A stretch of DNA of 64,000 nt from Variovorax ginsengisoli (GTDB taxonomy: Bacteria > Pseudomonadota > Gammaproteobacteria > Burkholderiales > Burkholderiaceae_C): assembly GCF_030811835.1 (NCBI RefSeq), contig NZ_JAUSRO010000005.1, forward strand, positions 330,049 to 394,048, read 5' to 3'. Shown one piece after another: positions 29,443 to 37,760 of this stretch; positions within the stretch are counted from its first letter, which is position 1, and each line of letters opens with the position of its first letter. A model generated the notes under the pieces. It made no database searches, was not told the origin of the DNA, and was given only the letters and a program-made list of their open reading frames with translations. A program made the position numbers and the translations under genes.

Positions 29443-30023
29443 GCGATATCGCCACCCAGCGCCTGATTGCTGCCCTGGTGCCGCCGGGCGCACGCGTGCT
29501 CGACCTGGGCTGCGGCGATGGCGCCCTGCTCGATCTGCTGCAGCGCGAGCGCGGCTGCAGCGGCTATGGCGTGGAGATCGCCGACGGCAACGTGCTCCAG
29601 TGCATCCGCCGCGGCGTCGACGTGATCCAGCTGAATCTCGACGAAGGCCTGGCGATGTTCGACGATGCGTCGTTCGACGTGGTGCTGCAGATCGACACGC
29701 TGCAGCACCTGCGCAATGCCGAGGTCATGCTGCGCGAGACCGCGCGCGTGGGCCGCATCGGCATCGTCGCCTTCCCCAACTTCGCGCACTGGCCCAACCG
29801 CCTGAGCATCGCGCGTGGGCGCATGCCGGTGACGCGGCGCCTGCCTTACCAGTGGTACGACACCCCCAACATCCGGGTCGGCACTTTTCGTGATTTTCAG
29901 GCGCTGGCGCAGAAGAACGAGCTGCGCGTGCTGGACGCCTTTGGGCTGCAGGACGGCCGCGAGGTGCGCTGGCTGCCCAACGCACGCGCCGGCACGGCCG
30001 TCTTCAAGTTCGAGCGCGGCTGA
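29439..30023 (+). CDS. metW: methionine biosynthesis protein MetW
   Basis: A 194-residue SAM-methyltransferase-fold protein. The nucleotide-binding motif is [15 protein letters not shown] (about residues 19-33), and [14 protein letters not shown] and [11 protein letters not shown] are typical MetW segments. MetW is required with MetX for methionine synthesis in several proteobacteria, probably as a partner that activates MetX, although its own chemistry is unsettled. The ATG overlaps the metX stop by 4 nt, giving a fixed metX-metW unit under the SAM-II riboswitch. Confidence 0.93.
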   Translation: MSDIATQRLIAALVPPGARVLDLGCGDGALLDLLQRERGCSGYGVEIADGNVLQCIRRGVDVIQLNLDEGLAMFDDASFDVVLQIDTLQHLRNAEVMLRETARVGRIGIVAFPNFAHWPNRLSIARGRMPVTRRLPYQWYDTPNIRVGTFRDFQALAQKNELRVLDAFGLQDGREVRWLPNARAGTAVFKFERG

Positions 30024-30046
30024 GCGATTGGGGGGGTGGCCAAACC

Positions 30047-30655
30047 ATGGCACTGACTCTGGCCGCCGCCGTGCACAGCGAACTCGTCATCAAGAAGAGC
30101 CGCTTCCTGGGCTGCGTGCAGCCTGTGGCCGACCGCGCAGCAGCGTTGGCCGTCGTGCAGGAGCTGCACGCGCTGCATCCCGGCGCGGCGCATGTGTGCT
30201 GGGCCTTGATGGCGGGCGGCCAGTCCGCTGCCAACGACGACGGTGAGCCGGGCGGCACGGCCGGTCGTCCCATGCTCGAGGTGCTGCGCCATCAGGAGCT
30301 CGAAGGCGTGCTTGCCACCGTGGTGCGCTATTTCGGCGGCGTCAAGCTGGGCGCCGGCGGGCTCGTGCGCGCCTACACCGATGCGATTGCACAGGCGTTG
30401 ATCGGTGCGGACAAGTTGCCTTTGCAGCGCATGCAGACGCTGTGTTGCGAGGTCCCGTATGCCATGGAGGGTCTGCTGCGGCGCGAGCTGGCAAACGCCA
30501 ACGCCACGCTGATTGACGTGGCGCATGGCAGTCTGGTGCGGCTGGTCTTTACCACCGTGCAAACTCACGCGCCTATACTGGTCTCGCGCATCGACGATGC
30601 GAGCCAGGGCCGCGCCGGCTGGGTCGATCCGCCCGATACAGTGGACCCAGTCTGA
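30047..30655 (+). CDS. YigZ/IMPACT family protein
   Basis: A 202-residue protein of the UPF0029 family. The N-terminal IMPACT domain shows KKSRFLGCVQPV, the AHVCWAL and DDGEPGGTAGRPML motifs and VVRYFGGVKLGAGGLVRAY. The C-terminal ferredoxin-like DUF1949 domain is present but diverged. The biochemical role of bacterial YigZ is unclear; eukaryotic IMPACT regulates Gcn2. The gene follows metW by 23 nt and may be co-transcribed, and precedes the bactofilin gene by about 100 nt. Confidence 0.88.
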   Translation: MALTLAAAVHSELVIKKSRFLGCVQPVADRAAALAVVQELHALHPGAAHVCWALMAGGQSAANDDGEPGGTAGRPMLEVLRHQELEGVLATVVRYFGGVKLGAGGLVRAYTDAIAQALIGADKLPLQRMQTLCCEVPYAMEGLLRRELANANATLIDVAHGSLVRLVFTTVQTHAPILVSRIDDASQGRAGWVDPPDTVDPV

Positions 30656-30758
30656 TATTCTTCGGACGCCGGACGGATTTGGTTACCACTCTTGCGCAAT
30701 GAAGTGCCGATCGGCGAAGATGCGTTCATACGATAGTCGTTTTGCAGAGGAGCAGCCA

Positions 30759-31253
30759 TTGGCTTCACAGTCCCCCTTTTTCGGCAAGCGCACGAGCGAC
30801 GTCGACACCTCCCCCGCCCGTCCTGCGCCGCTCGTCGGCTCAGGCACCAACCTGGCGGGCTCGCCCGTCAACGTATCGCTCAACAGCGGTGCAGGCAGCC
30901 TTGGCGCGCCGGCAGCAGCGCCTGCGAAGGAGAGCGGCAGCAAGCTGACCGTGGGTCCCAACATCAAGCTCAAGGGTGTCGAGATCACGGACTGCGACAC
31001 CCTGGTGGTCGAAGGCATGGTCGAGGCGACCATGGATTCGCGCGTCATCCAGATCGCCGAGCAGGGTGAATTCAAGGGTTCGGCCGACATCGACATCGCC
31101 GAAATCCGTGGCGTGTTCGACGGCAACCTCACGGTGCGCGACAAGCTCGTCATCCATTCCACCGGCAAGGTCACCGGCAAGATTCGCTACGGCAAGATCG
31201 TCATCGAAGAGGGCGGTCGGCTCTCCGGCGAAATCAGCTTCGGCGCGGCCTGA
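30759..31253 (+). CDS. bactofilin family cytoskeletal protein
   Basis: A 164-residue polymer-forming cytoskeletal protein (DUF583). After a disordered Ser/Ala/Pro-rich N-terminus (about residues 1-65), the beta-helical core starts TVGPNIKLKGVEI and shows the repeat pattern VVEGMVEATM, GEFKGSADIDIAEIRGVFDGNLTV and GKVTGKIRYGKIVIEEGGRLSGEI. Bactofilins form filaments that place wall enzymes or polar structures. I chose a TTG at 30759 because GAGGAG lies at ideal 6-nt spacing; an ATG at 30720 is the alternative. The last 20 bp overlap the convergent DUF72 gene. Confidence 0.92.
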   Translation: MASQSPFFGKRTSDVDTSPARPAPLVGSGTNLAGSPVNVSLNSGAGSLGAPAAAPAKESGSKLTVGPNIKLKGVEITDCDTLVVEGMVEATMDSRVIQIAEQGEFKGSADIDIAEIRGVFDGNLTVRDKLVIHSTGKVTGKIRYGKIVIEEGGRLSGEISFGAA

Positions 31254-32052
31254 TCCTCGCCAGCAAGGCGCCTGCTGCGGCAGGCGCTTTTTCTTTGGCG
31301 CCATTGATGAAGAAGACGAAGACGTCGCGGGCCTTGGCCGCGGGGTCTGCGTCAGCCTGCACGCGTGGCAGGCCCGACGGCGTGCCACCTTCGGCCCATG
31401 ACTGCGCGTGCGACGCCCAGGCTTCGATCGCCTTGGGTGCATAGCCGTTCTTGAGCTTGGCGCTGCTCGCCATGAGCCGCGCATAGGCAAAGTCACCCGT
31501 CAGGTTCGCAAAGGACGGGAATTTGTCCGAATCGGTGAACACGGTGGCTACACCATGCTTGCGCGCGAGCGCCAGGTAGGCGGGTGCCATGAAGCTGTCG
31601 TGGCGCACGTCCATCACATGGCGCAGCGTGCGGCTGCCCTCTTTCTTTGGCAACAGGGCGAGGAAGGCGGCGAAATCCGCTTCGTCGAAGACCTTGGTCG
31701 GCATGAACTGCCAGACGATCGGTCCCAGTTTGTCCTGCAGTTCGCTGATGCCGCTGTCGATGAAGCGCGCGATCGACTCGCCCGCCGTGGCCAGCAGCTT
31801 GCGGTTGGTCGTAAAGCGTGACGCCTTGAGCGAGAAGATGAAGTCATCAGGGGTTTCGCTGTGCCACTTGCGAAAGCTCTCGGGCTTCATGGTGCTGTAG
31901 TAGGTGCCGTTGACCTCGATGGCCGTGAGCTGGCGGCTGGCGTAGTGCAGTTCCTGGTTGTGCGGCAAACCCTGGGGATAGAAATTGTCGCGCCACGGTT
32001 CATAGGTCCAGCCGCCCACACCGACGCGGATGCTTGAGGTCGATAGGCTCAC
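31234..32052 (-). CDS. DUF72 domain-containing protein (YecE-like)
   Basis: A 272-residue protein with a TIM-barrel-like DUF72 domain. Typical motifs are IRVGVGGWTYEPWRDNFYP at the start, AIEVNGTYYSTMKPESFRKW, FIFSLKASRFTTN and DVRHDSF. The family has no firmly established function. A GTG at 32052 with GGAG 7 nt upstream starts the conserved domain immediately; the frame upstream is not domain-like. The 3' end overlaps the bactofilin gene by 20 bp and contains that gene's terminator hairpin, which here encodes part of an alanine-rich C-terminus. Confidence 0.88.
   Translation of the reverse strand: MSLSTSSIRVGVGGWTYEPWRDNFYPQGLPHNQELHYASRQLTAIEVNGTYYSTMKPESFRKWHSETPDDFIFSLKASRFTTNRKLLATAGESIARFIDSGISELQDKLGPIVWQFMPTKVFDEADFAAFLALLPKKEGSRTLRHVMDVRHDSFMAPAYLALARKHGVATVFTDSDKFPSFANLTGDFAYARLMASSAKLKNGYAPKAIEAWASHAQSWAEGGTPSGLPRVQADADPAAKARDVFVFFINGAKEKAPAAAGALLARIRPRRS
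31268..31292 (+). terminator. bactofilin terminator embedded in the convergent DUF72 gene
   Basis: GCGCCTGC (31268-31275) pairs with GCAGGCGC (31280-31287) around TGCG, followed by TTTTT (31288-31292) on the plus strand. It starts 14 nt after the bactofilin stop. On the minus strand it is part of the DUF72 coding sequence. Confidence 0.75.
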
Positions 32053-32155
32053 ATTGCACTCCGGGTTGAGACCTCCCACTCTACGCGGGCCGGCGAGAAG
32101 CGCAAAATACTTTGCTGACCGTTTCTTCCTTGTTGTCACCCACGCGGAGATCCCC

Positions 32156-33667
32156 ATGAACGCACCCCTGCACCGCGAAATGCCCGCGGGCCTGCTCGAC
32201 GCCGAGCGTGCCCTGTCCGATGTCACCACCCAATGGGACACCGACATCGTTCGCCAGCTCACCGACTACATCGCCATTCCCGCGAAGTCTCCCGGTTTCG
32301 ACAAGGACTGGTCGGCCAACGGCCATCTGGAGACCGTGCTGCGCAACGCCGCCCAATGGGTCGAGGCCCAGAAGGTCGAAGGACTGAGCCTGGAGATCGT
32401 GCGCCTGGAGGGCCGCACGCCCGTGCTGTTCTTCGACGTGCCCGCCACCGGCACCGACATGCGCGACACCGTGCTGATGTACGGCCACCTCGACAAGCAG
32501 CCTGAATTCACCGGCTGGCGCAACGACCTCGGCCCCTGGACGCCCAAGTACGAAGACGGCCTGCTCTACGGACGGGGTGGCGCGGACGATGGCTATGCGG
32601 TGTATGCGAGCATCGCGTCGCTGCAGGCGCTCAAGGCGCAGGGCGTGGCGCATCCGCGCATCGTCGGCCTCATCGAGACGTGCGAGGAAAGCGGCTCCTA
32701 TGACCTGCTGCCCTATGTGAACGCGTTGCGTCCGCGTCTGGGCGAGGTCGGCCTGGTGATCTGCCTGGACTCGGGTGCCGGCAACTACGACCAACTCTGG
32801 CTGACGACCTCGCTGCGCGGCCTGGCCGGCGGCACGCTCAAGGTCGAGGTGCTGACCGAGGGCATTCATTCGGGCGATGCGTCCGGCCTGGTGCCCTCGA
32901 GTTTTCGGATCATGCGTCAGGTGCTCGACCGGCTTGAGGACAGCGCCACCGGCCGGCTGCTGCCCGCCAGCTTTCACTGCGAGGTGCCGCCCGATCGCCT
33001 GGCCCAGGCCCAGGCCACGGCGGCCATCCTCGGCGACGAGCTGTTCAAGCGCTTTCCCTGGGCGCATTACGACTGCGGCGGCTCGACCCAGTTCGCACTG
33101 CCCACCACCACCGACCCTGTGGAAGCACTGCTCGCGCGCACCTGGAAGCCGACGCTGTCGGTGACTGGCGCCGAAGGCTTTCCGGCCCTGAAGGACGCTG
33201 GCAACGTGTTGCGTCCCTACACGGCCTTCAAACTGTCGCTTCGCCTGCCGCCGCTGGTGGACGCTGGTGTGGCGGTGCAACAGCTCAAGACGCTGCTCGA
33301 AGACAACGCGCCGTACCAGGCGAAGGTCACGTTCGAGGGCGGTGGCGGCGCCACCGGCTGGAATGCGCCCACGATCACGCCCTGGTTCGAGCGCGCGCTT
33401 CACACGGCGTCGCAGGCGCACTTTGGCGCGCCTTGCGGCTACATCGGCCAGGGCGGCACGATCCCGCTGATGAACATGCTCAGCGAAGGTTTCCCGACCG
33501 CGCAGATGATGGTCTGCGGCGTCCTGGGACCGAAGAGCAATGCGCACGGCCCCAATGAATTCCTGCACGTGCCCTACGCCAAGAAACTGACGGCCGCGGT
33601 GGCCGAGGTGATTGCCGCATTGCCTGTCGCCCACCGCGCCGAGGCTCAAGCGGCTGCGGTCGCCTGA
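32156..33667 (+). CDS. M20 family metallopeptidase
   Basis: A 503-residue dinuclear zinc peptidase of the M20 (ArgE/DapE/carnosinase-like) family. Metal ligands and catalytic residues are visible as H111 and D113 in YGHLDKQPE, D144 in GRGGADDG and E177/E178 in ETCEESG. GGSTQFALP and a C-terminal histidine within NAHGPNEF complete the site. A dimerisation domain interrupts the catalytic domain near residues 230-400 (HSGDASG). No signal peptide is present, so it acts in the cytoplasm, probably on dipeptides. It is transcribed divergently from the DUF72 gene. Confidence 0.9.
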   Translation: MNAPLHREMPAGLLDAERALSDVTTQWDTDIVRQLTDYIAIPAKSPGFDKDWSANGHLETVLRNAAQWVEAQKVEGLSLEIVRLEGRTPVLFFDVPATGTDMRDTVLMYGHLDKQPEFTGWRNDLGPWTPKYEDGLLYGRGGADDGYAVYASIASLQALKAQGVAHPRIVGLIETCEESGSYDLLPYVNALRPRLGEVGLVICLDSGAGNYDQLWLTTSLRGLAGGTLKVEVLTEGIHSGDASGLVPSSFRIMRQVLDRLEDSATGRLLPASFHCEVPPDRLAQAQATAAILGDELFKRFPWAHYDCGGSTQFALPTTTDPVEALLARTWKPTLSVTGAEGFPALKDAGNVLRPYTAFKLSLRLPPLVDAGVAVQQLKTLLEDNAPYQAKVTFEGGGGATGWNAPTITPWFERALHTASQAHFGAPCGYIGQGGTIPLMNMLSEGFPTAQMMVCGVLGPKSNAHGPNEFLHVPYAKKLTAAVAEVIAALPVAHRAEAQAAAVA

Positions 33668-33713
33668 GGGGCGGAGCAGGCCGAGCGGCCCGGTCCCCCC
33701 AGCGGACGGACGC

Positions 33714-34172
33714 TCAGCGTTTTTGCAGCAGCCCGCTCAACGACGCCAGCAGGTCGTTGGGGTTGCCCGCGCTTTCACCAGGCTCGGGCACCTTGCCGTT
33801 CGGCGTGAGCCGGTCGATGAGGGTGGGCAGCAGTGCGGCCAGCATCGGCAGCAGGGTCGCCGCGTCGATACCGAGCTTGCCGGCGATGCGGGAGATCACG
33901 TCGCTGCCCAGCGCGTCGTGCACCTGCTCGCCCGTGACCGATGCGTTGTCGCCCTTGCCGATCCAGGAGTTGACGACCTGGCCCAGGCCGGCTTGCTCGA
34001 ACTTCGAGACCAGGCCACCCAGGCCGCCGACCTCGCTCTGATTGTTGGTCAACAGGCTACCCAGTGCGCCGGCGATGCTGCCCAGGTCACCCAGGCCACC
34101 GGCTCCGCCCGCCTGCGATCCTTGCGCGTTGCCGCCGAGCACTTGGCCCAATACCGAGTCGAGCAATCCCAT
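33714..34172 (-). CDS. YidB-like DUF937 protein
   Basis: A 152-residue protein starting MGLLDSVLGQVLGG with a glycine-rich N-terminal third, then the DUF937/YidB core (GKGDNASVTGEQVHDALGSDVISRIAGKLGID) and a C-terminal helical segment ending LLASLSGLLQKR. Function is unknown in the family. The ATG at 34172 has AAGGA at good spacing, and an ATG two codons earlier overlaps that site. It is probably monocistronic; a peptidase gene ends about 100 nt upstream on the same strand. Confidence 0.85.
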   Translation of the reverse strand: MGLLDSVLGQVLGGNAQGSQAGGAGGLGDLGSIAGALGSLLTNNQSEVGGLGGLVSKFEQAGLGQVVNSWIGKGDNASVTGEQVHDALGSDVISRIAGKLGIDAATLLPMLAALLPTLIDRLTPNGKVPEPGESAGNPNDLLASLSGLLQKR

Positions 34173-34278
34173 GACCATTCCTTGTGTATGTGACAGAACG
34201 GCAATTGTGGGGCGCGATCCGCACGCCCGGGGCATGCGCCGATCTTTATCAGGCGCAGCGTGAGGAATTGCAGCCGGC

Positions 34279-35637
34279 TTACGGCGTACCCGTGGTCGTG
34301 CGGGGCGGGCGCTTGGCCAGCAGCGGTGCACTCACGCCTTCGACGCCCACCAGGCCGAGCACGGTGACCAGCGAGGTCTGCGCACCCTTCCAGGCATCCG
34401 TCAGGTCGATCCATTCGGACAGCGCATGAAAGCCGCCGGTCTTGCCGCCACCACCGATGATGATGGCCGGAATGCCCAGCGACATTGGCACGTTCGCGTC
34501 GGTGCTGGCACCCGACAGCAGTGTTTTCTGGCCGAAGGCGGCGTTGGCACGCGTGGCGGCTTGCACGATGGCGGCGTCGGAGGGCGTGCGGCCGCCTGGC
34601 CGGTCGCCGATGAGTCGGGTCGACACGCTCAGCGTGTTCACGCCCCAGCGCTGGTTTTCCTCAGCCACGCCTTCTTCGATGGCCGCGAGGATCTTCTTTT
34701 CGGTTTCCAGCAGTGGCGCCATCTCGTCGGAGCGGATGTCCACCGCCATGCGCGCATCCGGCGCGATGGTGTTGACGGATGTACCGCCGCCGACCGTGCC
34801 CACGGTGAAGGTGGTCTTGGGGAAGCTCGGCGGGCGGATGTCGGCGATCTTCGCGATGGCGCGACCCATGCCATGGATGGCACTGGGCACCTGGCCGAAG
34901 GCCGCGTAGCTGTGGCCGCCCGGACCCTTGAACGTGACTTCGTAGCGGTGGCTGCCGGTGCCCAGCACCAGCACGCTGCCAGCCGGCGCGGGCTCGATGC
35001 CCACCATGCCATCAATGGCCAGGTGGTCCGCGAAGATGCGCTTGATACCGCGCAGGTTGCCCAGTTCTTCCTCGCCCACGTTGCCCACGAAGAGGATGTC
35101 GCCCGTGGTCTGGATCTTCTGGTCGTTGAGCACCTTGACCCAGGACAGCAGCACCGAGAGGCCGCGCGTGTCGTCGGAGATGCCAGGCGCATAGAGCCGG
35201 CCGTCGCGTTCCTTGACCTTCACGTCGGTGCCGGCGGGGAACACGGTGTCCAGGTGCGCGGAGACGAGCAGCAGCGGGCCGGTGCCAGTGCCCTTGCGCA
35301 GCGCGACCACATTGCCTTCGGCATCGATGCGCGCGTCGCGCAGGCCGAGCGCCTTCATGCGCGCGAGAAAGGCTTCGGCGCGTGCCTGTTCCTTGAAGGG
35401 CGGCGCCTCGATCTCGGTGAGCAGGCGCAGGTCTTCGATCGATCGCGCGTGATCGGCCTCCACGGCGTCGAGCAGCTGGCGAATCTGCGGCGCCGCCATG
35501 AGCTGGGTGTAGGCCCGGTCGATGTCAGGCGTGACCTGGCCCGTGCCCGCAGCGGTGGGTTGCGCCTGCGCAAGGCTGGCCGTGAGCAGCCCCGCACAGA
35601 GCGCCGCGCAGGCCAGGCCGGCGACGGTCGAACGCAT
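34279..35637 (-). CDS. secreted M20/M28-type zinc peptidase
   Basis: A 452-residue exported peptidase related to PepT and the M20 group. A signal peptide (MRSTVAGLACAALCAGLLTASLAQAQ) precedes the catalytic domain with SAHLDTVF, GISDDTRG and GNVGEEELGN as metal-binding and catalytic motifs. A dimerisation segment with GPGGHSYAAFG and a late ASTDANVPMSLG histidine-region substitute follow. The ATG at 35637 gives a normal signal peptide; an ATG at 35715 would add 26 Ser/Arg-rich residues. Probably a periplasmic aminopeptidase or dipeptidase that supplies amino acids. Confidence 0.88.
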   Translation of the reverse strand: MRSTVAGLACAALCAGLLTASLAQAQPTAAGTGQVTPDIDRAYTQLMAAPQIRQLLDAVEADHARSIEDLRLLTEIEAPPFKEQARAEAFLARMKALGLRDARIDAEGNVVALRKGTGTGPLLLVSAHLDTVFPAGTDVKVKERDGRLYAPGISDDTRGLSVLLSWVKVLNDQKIQTTGDILFVGNVGEEELGNLRGIKRIFADHLAIDGMVGIEPAPAGSVLVLGTGSHRYEVTFKGPGGHSYAAFGQVPSAIHGMGRAIAKIADIRPPSFPKTTFTVGTVGGGTSVNTIAPDARMAVDIRSDEMAPLLETEKKILAAIEEGVAEENQRWGVNTLSVSTRLIGDRPGGRTPSDAAIVQAATRANAAFGQKTLLSGASTDANVPMSLGIPAIIIGGGGKTGGFHALSEWIDLTDAWKGAQTSLVTVLGLVGVEGVSAPLLAKRPPRTTTGTP

Positions 35638-35784
35638 ACACAGGGCCGGGCGGGCGGAGCGGCCAGAGAGGCGGGAAGATGAGGAAACGGACCGGAATGC
35701 GTGGAATGAAGACATGCGTGAAAGGGCGACCTGAGGAAGAAATTCAGAGAAGAAGAGCGTGCTGCAAGGAGGGTGCCAGCGGCT

Positions 35785-36519
35785 TCAGCCCGCGAGCGAC
35801 ACCAGCGCGGCGAGGGCGGCCGTCTCGGCGCGCAGGACGCGGTGACCCAGCGTGAGCGGCGCGAAGCCGCGGCCCAGCGCCAGCGCTTCTTCCTGCGCGC
35901 TCAGGCCGCCTTCGGGCCCGCTGAGCACATGCATCGCCCCGGTCCGATCGCCAGCAAAGCCGGCCGCAGGGCGGGTTCCCGGCGCCAGGCTGAGCATCGC
36001 GCGTGCAGCATCGGCTGCATCGCCCAATGGCACTTCCGGCAGGCCGGCCAGCCAGTCGGAGAGGCTGCGCACCGGGTGGATTTGCGGCACGCGGTTGCGC
36101 CCGCATTGTTCGCACGCCGACACTGCAATCGCCTGCCAGTGCGCGACCTTCTTGTCGGCCCGTTCGCCCGACAGCCGCAGCACGCCATGGGCGGTGAGCA
36201 GTGGCTGGATGCTGGCAACGCCCAACTCGGTGGCTTTCTCGACCAGCCAGTCCATGCGGTCGTTGGCCGGCATGCCCGGCGCCAGGTGCACGGCCCGCGC
36301 GGCCTCGCGTTCGACCGCATGGTGCGCGCCGACCTGCACGACGACCTCGCTGCGGCCCATGCGCTCGACCGTGGCGGCGTATTCGCCCCCATGGCCGTCG
36401 AACAGGGTCAGGGCGTCGCCGGGCTGCAGGCGAAGCACCTGCACGTGGCGCGCGGCACCGGCGGGCAGCGAGAGCGTGGTGTCGGCCGACAGTGCGACGG
36501 CGCAATGAAAACGTGCCAC
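35785..36519 (-). CDS. rsmE: 16S rRNA (uracil(1498)-N(3))-methyltransferase
   Basis: A 244-residue SPOUT-class methyltransferase that methylates U1498 in 16S rRNA. The N-terminal PUA-like domain (HVQVLRLQPGDALTLFDG) is followed by the trefoil-knot SAM site with LSGPEGGLSAQEE and LGHRVLRAETAALAAL. Residues KATELGV are also typical. It starts 6 nt after the amgK stop and is very likely co-transcribed with it. Confidence 0.95.
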   Translation of the reverse strand: MARFHCAVALSADTTLSLPAGAARHVQVLRLQPGDALTLFDGHGGEYAATVERMGRSEVVVQVGAHHAVEREAARAVHLAPGMPANDRMDWLVEKATELGVASIQPLLTAHGVLRLSGERADKKVAHWQAIAVSACEQCGRNRVPQIHPVRSLSDWLAGLPEVPLGDAADAARAMLSLAPGTRPAAGFAGDRTGAMHVLSGPEGGLSAQEEALALGRGFAPLTLGHRVLRAETAALAALVSLAG

Positions 36520-36525
36520 GGGCGC

Positions 36526-37611
36526 CTACATCCGTCCGTAGGCGAAACCTGTCTGTGCCTGCGTGCCTTCGATCTCGTCGATGGCACGCAGCAGCGGCGT
36601 CAGTTCGCTGTAACGACCTGCCGTCGCCCGGATGTAAGCGATGAAACGGGGCGTGTCGGCCAGGTAGCGAGGCTTGCCGTCGCGCAGCGAGATCCGCGCG
36701 AAGATGCCCGCCACCTTCAGGTGCCGTTGAAGGCCCATCCATTCGACCGAGCGGTAGAAGGCGCCGAAGTCGTCGCCCACCGGCAGGCCGGCCTTGCGTG
36801 CCCGTTCCCAGTAGCGGATGGTGACGTCGAGCACGAACTCCTCGTCCCAGCTCAGGAAGGCGTCGCGCAGCAGGCTGGCGATGTCGTAGGTGATGGGGCC
36901 GTACACCGCATCCTGGAAGTCCAGCACGCCAAGCTGCCCGTCGCCGCCCAGCATCAGGTTGCGCGGCATGAAGTCGCGGTGCACGTAGACGCTCGGCGCG
37001 GCCAGGTTGTTCTCGACGATCAGCCGGAAGCTGCGCTCGAGCCGTTCCTGCAGCTTCCCTTCGACGGCGACACCCCGATGGCGGGTGACGTACCACTCGG
37101 GAAAGAGCGCCAGTTCGCGCTCGAGCAGCGCCCGGTCGTAGGGGGGCAGTACGCCCGGGCCGGACGCGAGCTGCCAGCGCACCAGGGCGTCGATGGCGGC
37201 GTCGAAGTGGGGCCGTGCAGCGTGGGGCTGTGCCGGATCGAGCGCCTCGATGAGGGTGCGCGTGCCCAGGTCGCTGAGCAGCATGAAGCCGTTGGCTTCG
37301 TCCCAGTCGAGGACCTGCGGCACCGCCACGCCAGCGGCCTGCATCATTTGGGCGATGTGGACGAAGGGCGCGCTGTCTTCCTTGTCAGGCGGTGCGTCCA
37401 TCACGATACGGCTGGCGGCGGGGCCGGTGGCATCGATACGGAAGTAGCGCCTGAAACTGGCGTCGGCGGACGCCAGGCGCAGGCTGTCGGGCACCAGGCC
37501 CTGGGGCGCAGCGATGCGTGAGAGCCACTGGTCGAAAGCGGCCGAGCGTGCCGGGTCGCTCCAGGTGATCGGCGCGGCGGCGCTGGCAGGCGGGGTCAGG
37601 GGTGCGGTCAT
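36526..37611 (-). CDS. amgK: N-acetylmuramate/N-acetylglucosamine kinase AmgK
   Basis: A 361-residue aminoglycoside-phosphotransferase-fold kinase. The catalytic motif VHRDFMPRNLML and the metal-binding VLDFQDA are clear, and ASADASFRRYFR forms the ATP-binding region. In Pseudomonas putida AmgK phosphorylates MurNAc at C1 in the wall-recycling bypass that leads to UDP-MurNAc with MurU. As there, the gene lies next to lptD, here divergently. The expected partner murU is not adjacent but is found at 58638-59408. Without that context it would be only an APH-family phosphotransferase. Confidence 0.85.
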   Translation of the reverse strand: MTAPLTPPASAAAPITWSDPARSAAFDQWLSRIAAPQGLVPDSLRLASADASFRRYFRIDATGPAASRIVMDAPPDKEDSAPFVHIAQMMQAAGVAVPQVLDWDEANGFMLLSDLGTRTLIEALDPAQPHAARPHFDAAIDALVRWQLASGPGVLPPYDRALLERELALFPEWYVTRHRGVAVEGKLQERLERSFRLIVENNLAAPSVYVHRDFMPRNLMLGGDGQLGVLDFQDAVYGPITYDIASLLRDAFLSWDEEFVLDVTIRYWERARKAGLPVGDDFGAFYRSVEWMGLQRHLKVAGIFARISLRDGKPRYLADTPRFIAYIRATAGRYSELTPLLRAIDEIEGTQAQTGFAYGRM

Positions 37612-37760
37612 GGATAATCGATTCTACAAACGCACCCGGCGCGGACCCTGGCCAAACGCCGGTCTTCGGCGCCTAGTTCGCGCTCCTCCGACGATTTTTC
37701 GAGACGTCCCGACTCCATGCCTGAACTGAAACGCCCCGTCGCGGCCCGGCGGGCCATCGA

